From contig DIFH01000087.1 of the NCBI GenBank assembly GCA_002427615.1, positions 8,158 through 40,906 of the forward strand: DNA of 32,749 nt, written 5' to 3'. Made by a program: the position numbers and the translations under genes. Positions within the stretch are counted from its first letter, which is position 1; each line of letters begins with the position of its first letter. Positions 32,477-32,749 of this stretch are shown here, one piece after another. The notes beneath the pieces are model-generated. The model made no database searches. It was not told the DNA's origin and saw nothing but the letters and a program-made list of their open reading frames with translations. The stretch is from Paludibacter sp. UBA5753 (GTDB lineage Bacteria; Bacteroidota; Bacteroidia; Bacteroidales; Paludibacteraceae).

Positions 32477-32749
32477 TATTGTTTCTGAGGCTCTTTATTT
32501 ATAGGTTGAAGAATTTTACTTTAAAATTGAACCATTCTCTTAAAACAAAACATAATATTCGTTCGTTATTGATATTATATTCATACAAAATAAATCACAA
32601 GACAAGATGAACAGGATTTACATGTTTCATTGTAGAGAACCGATGATCGAAACAACCATTCAGCATTATTTTCATTTGGAATATCATTTACAGGTACATC
32701 CGTAAATCCTTTCCAAAAAAAACATAATTTTACTTTGACACATTAATTA
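32477..32749. other. Window end without recognised gene
   Basis: AT-rich with short open frames only (the best, 32606-32704, has 32 codons). It includes GATGAACAGGATTTACA, a common type of intergenic word in Bacteroidota. Nothing functional is supported. Confidence 0.5.

Noticed and set aside
32201..32488. A 95-codon frame with a repeated heptad FFRYSSL
   Set aside because: It is the automatic result of a 21-base tandem repeat without stop in one frame; no promoter or plausible start was seen.
32606..32704. A 32-codon frame starting ATGAACAGGATTTAC
   Set aside because: Too short, no recognisable product and within common intergenic words.

Overview
The window looks like a chromosomal segment from a member of the Bacteroidota, probably of the order Bacteroidales. 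The evidence is AT-rich DNA, a SusC/SusD pair, promoters of the Bacteroidota type (TTTG, about 19-20 bp, TAnnTTTG), a NagB-LmbE fusion, a DUF4922 protein, and secreted enzymes ending in type IX secretion (T9SS, 'YPNP...GxYxxxI') sorting domains. T9SS cargo argues against Bacteroides itself and fits Paludibacter-like, Dysgonomonas-like or Tannerella-related lineages. The exact genus cannot be read from the sequence.

Left part (1-7,290), accessory and patchy: a bile acid:sodium symporter family transporter, a small helical unknown protein, an SPFH/prohibitin protein, an AbiEi/AbiEii-type toxin-antitoxin pair bracketed by a ~40 bp imperfect direct repeat, and a CDP-alcohol phosphatidyltransferase/GtrA pair. 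That pair lies between two decayed pieces of ABC-2 exporter permeases: the C-terminus of one at 5035-5333 and the N-terminus of another at 6743-7125.

Centre (7,290-27,124, minus strand), a polysaccharide utilisation locus (PUL) that appears aimed at peptidoglycan. Reading in the direction of transcription: a BadF-type amino-sugar kinase and MurQ (MurNAc-6-phosphate etherase); then SusC, SusD, two surface lipoproteins, a GHL10/DUF187 glycosidase (the family of E. coli DigH, which cuts peptide-free peptidoglycan strands) and a DUF4623 protein; then, after a strong terminator, a phosphodiester glycosidase (NAGPA family), a beta-propeller protein and an N-acetylmuramoyl-L-alanine amidase (Amidase_3). 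Inferred pathway: the secreted amidase strips stem peptides, the GHL10 enzyme cuts the naked glycan, SusCD imports the fragments, the kinase makes MurNAc-6P, and MurQ converts it to GlcNAc-6P plus D-lactate.

Right part (27,313-32,141, plus strand), divergent from the kinase: a NagB-LmbE fusion whose deaminase domain has lost canonical catalytic residues, a two-module glycosyltransferase, and a HIT/GalT-like nucleotidyltransferase (DUF4922). Two matching LacI-type palindromes sharing the core TGCAAACGTTTGCA overlap or abut promoters of susC and of the divergent kinase/NagB region, so the whole system is probably one regulon. Neither the regulator nor an inner-membrane MurNAc transporter is encoded here.

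The right edge carries an exact 14-copy, 21-bp tandem array, and the DUF4922 gene is preceded by a long hairpin element. No tRNA, rRNA, CRISPR array or intact insertion sequence was recognised.
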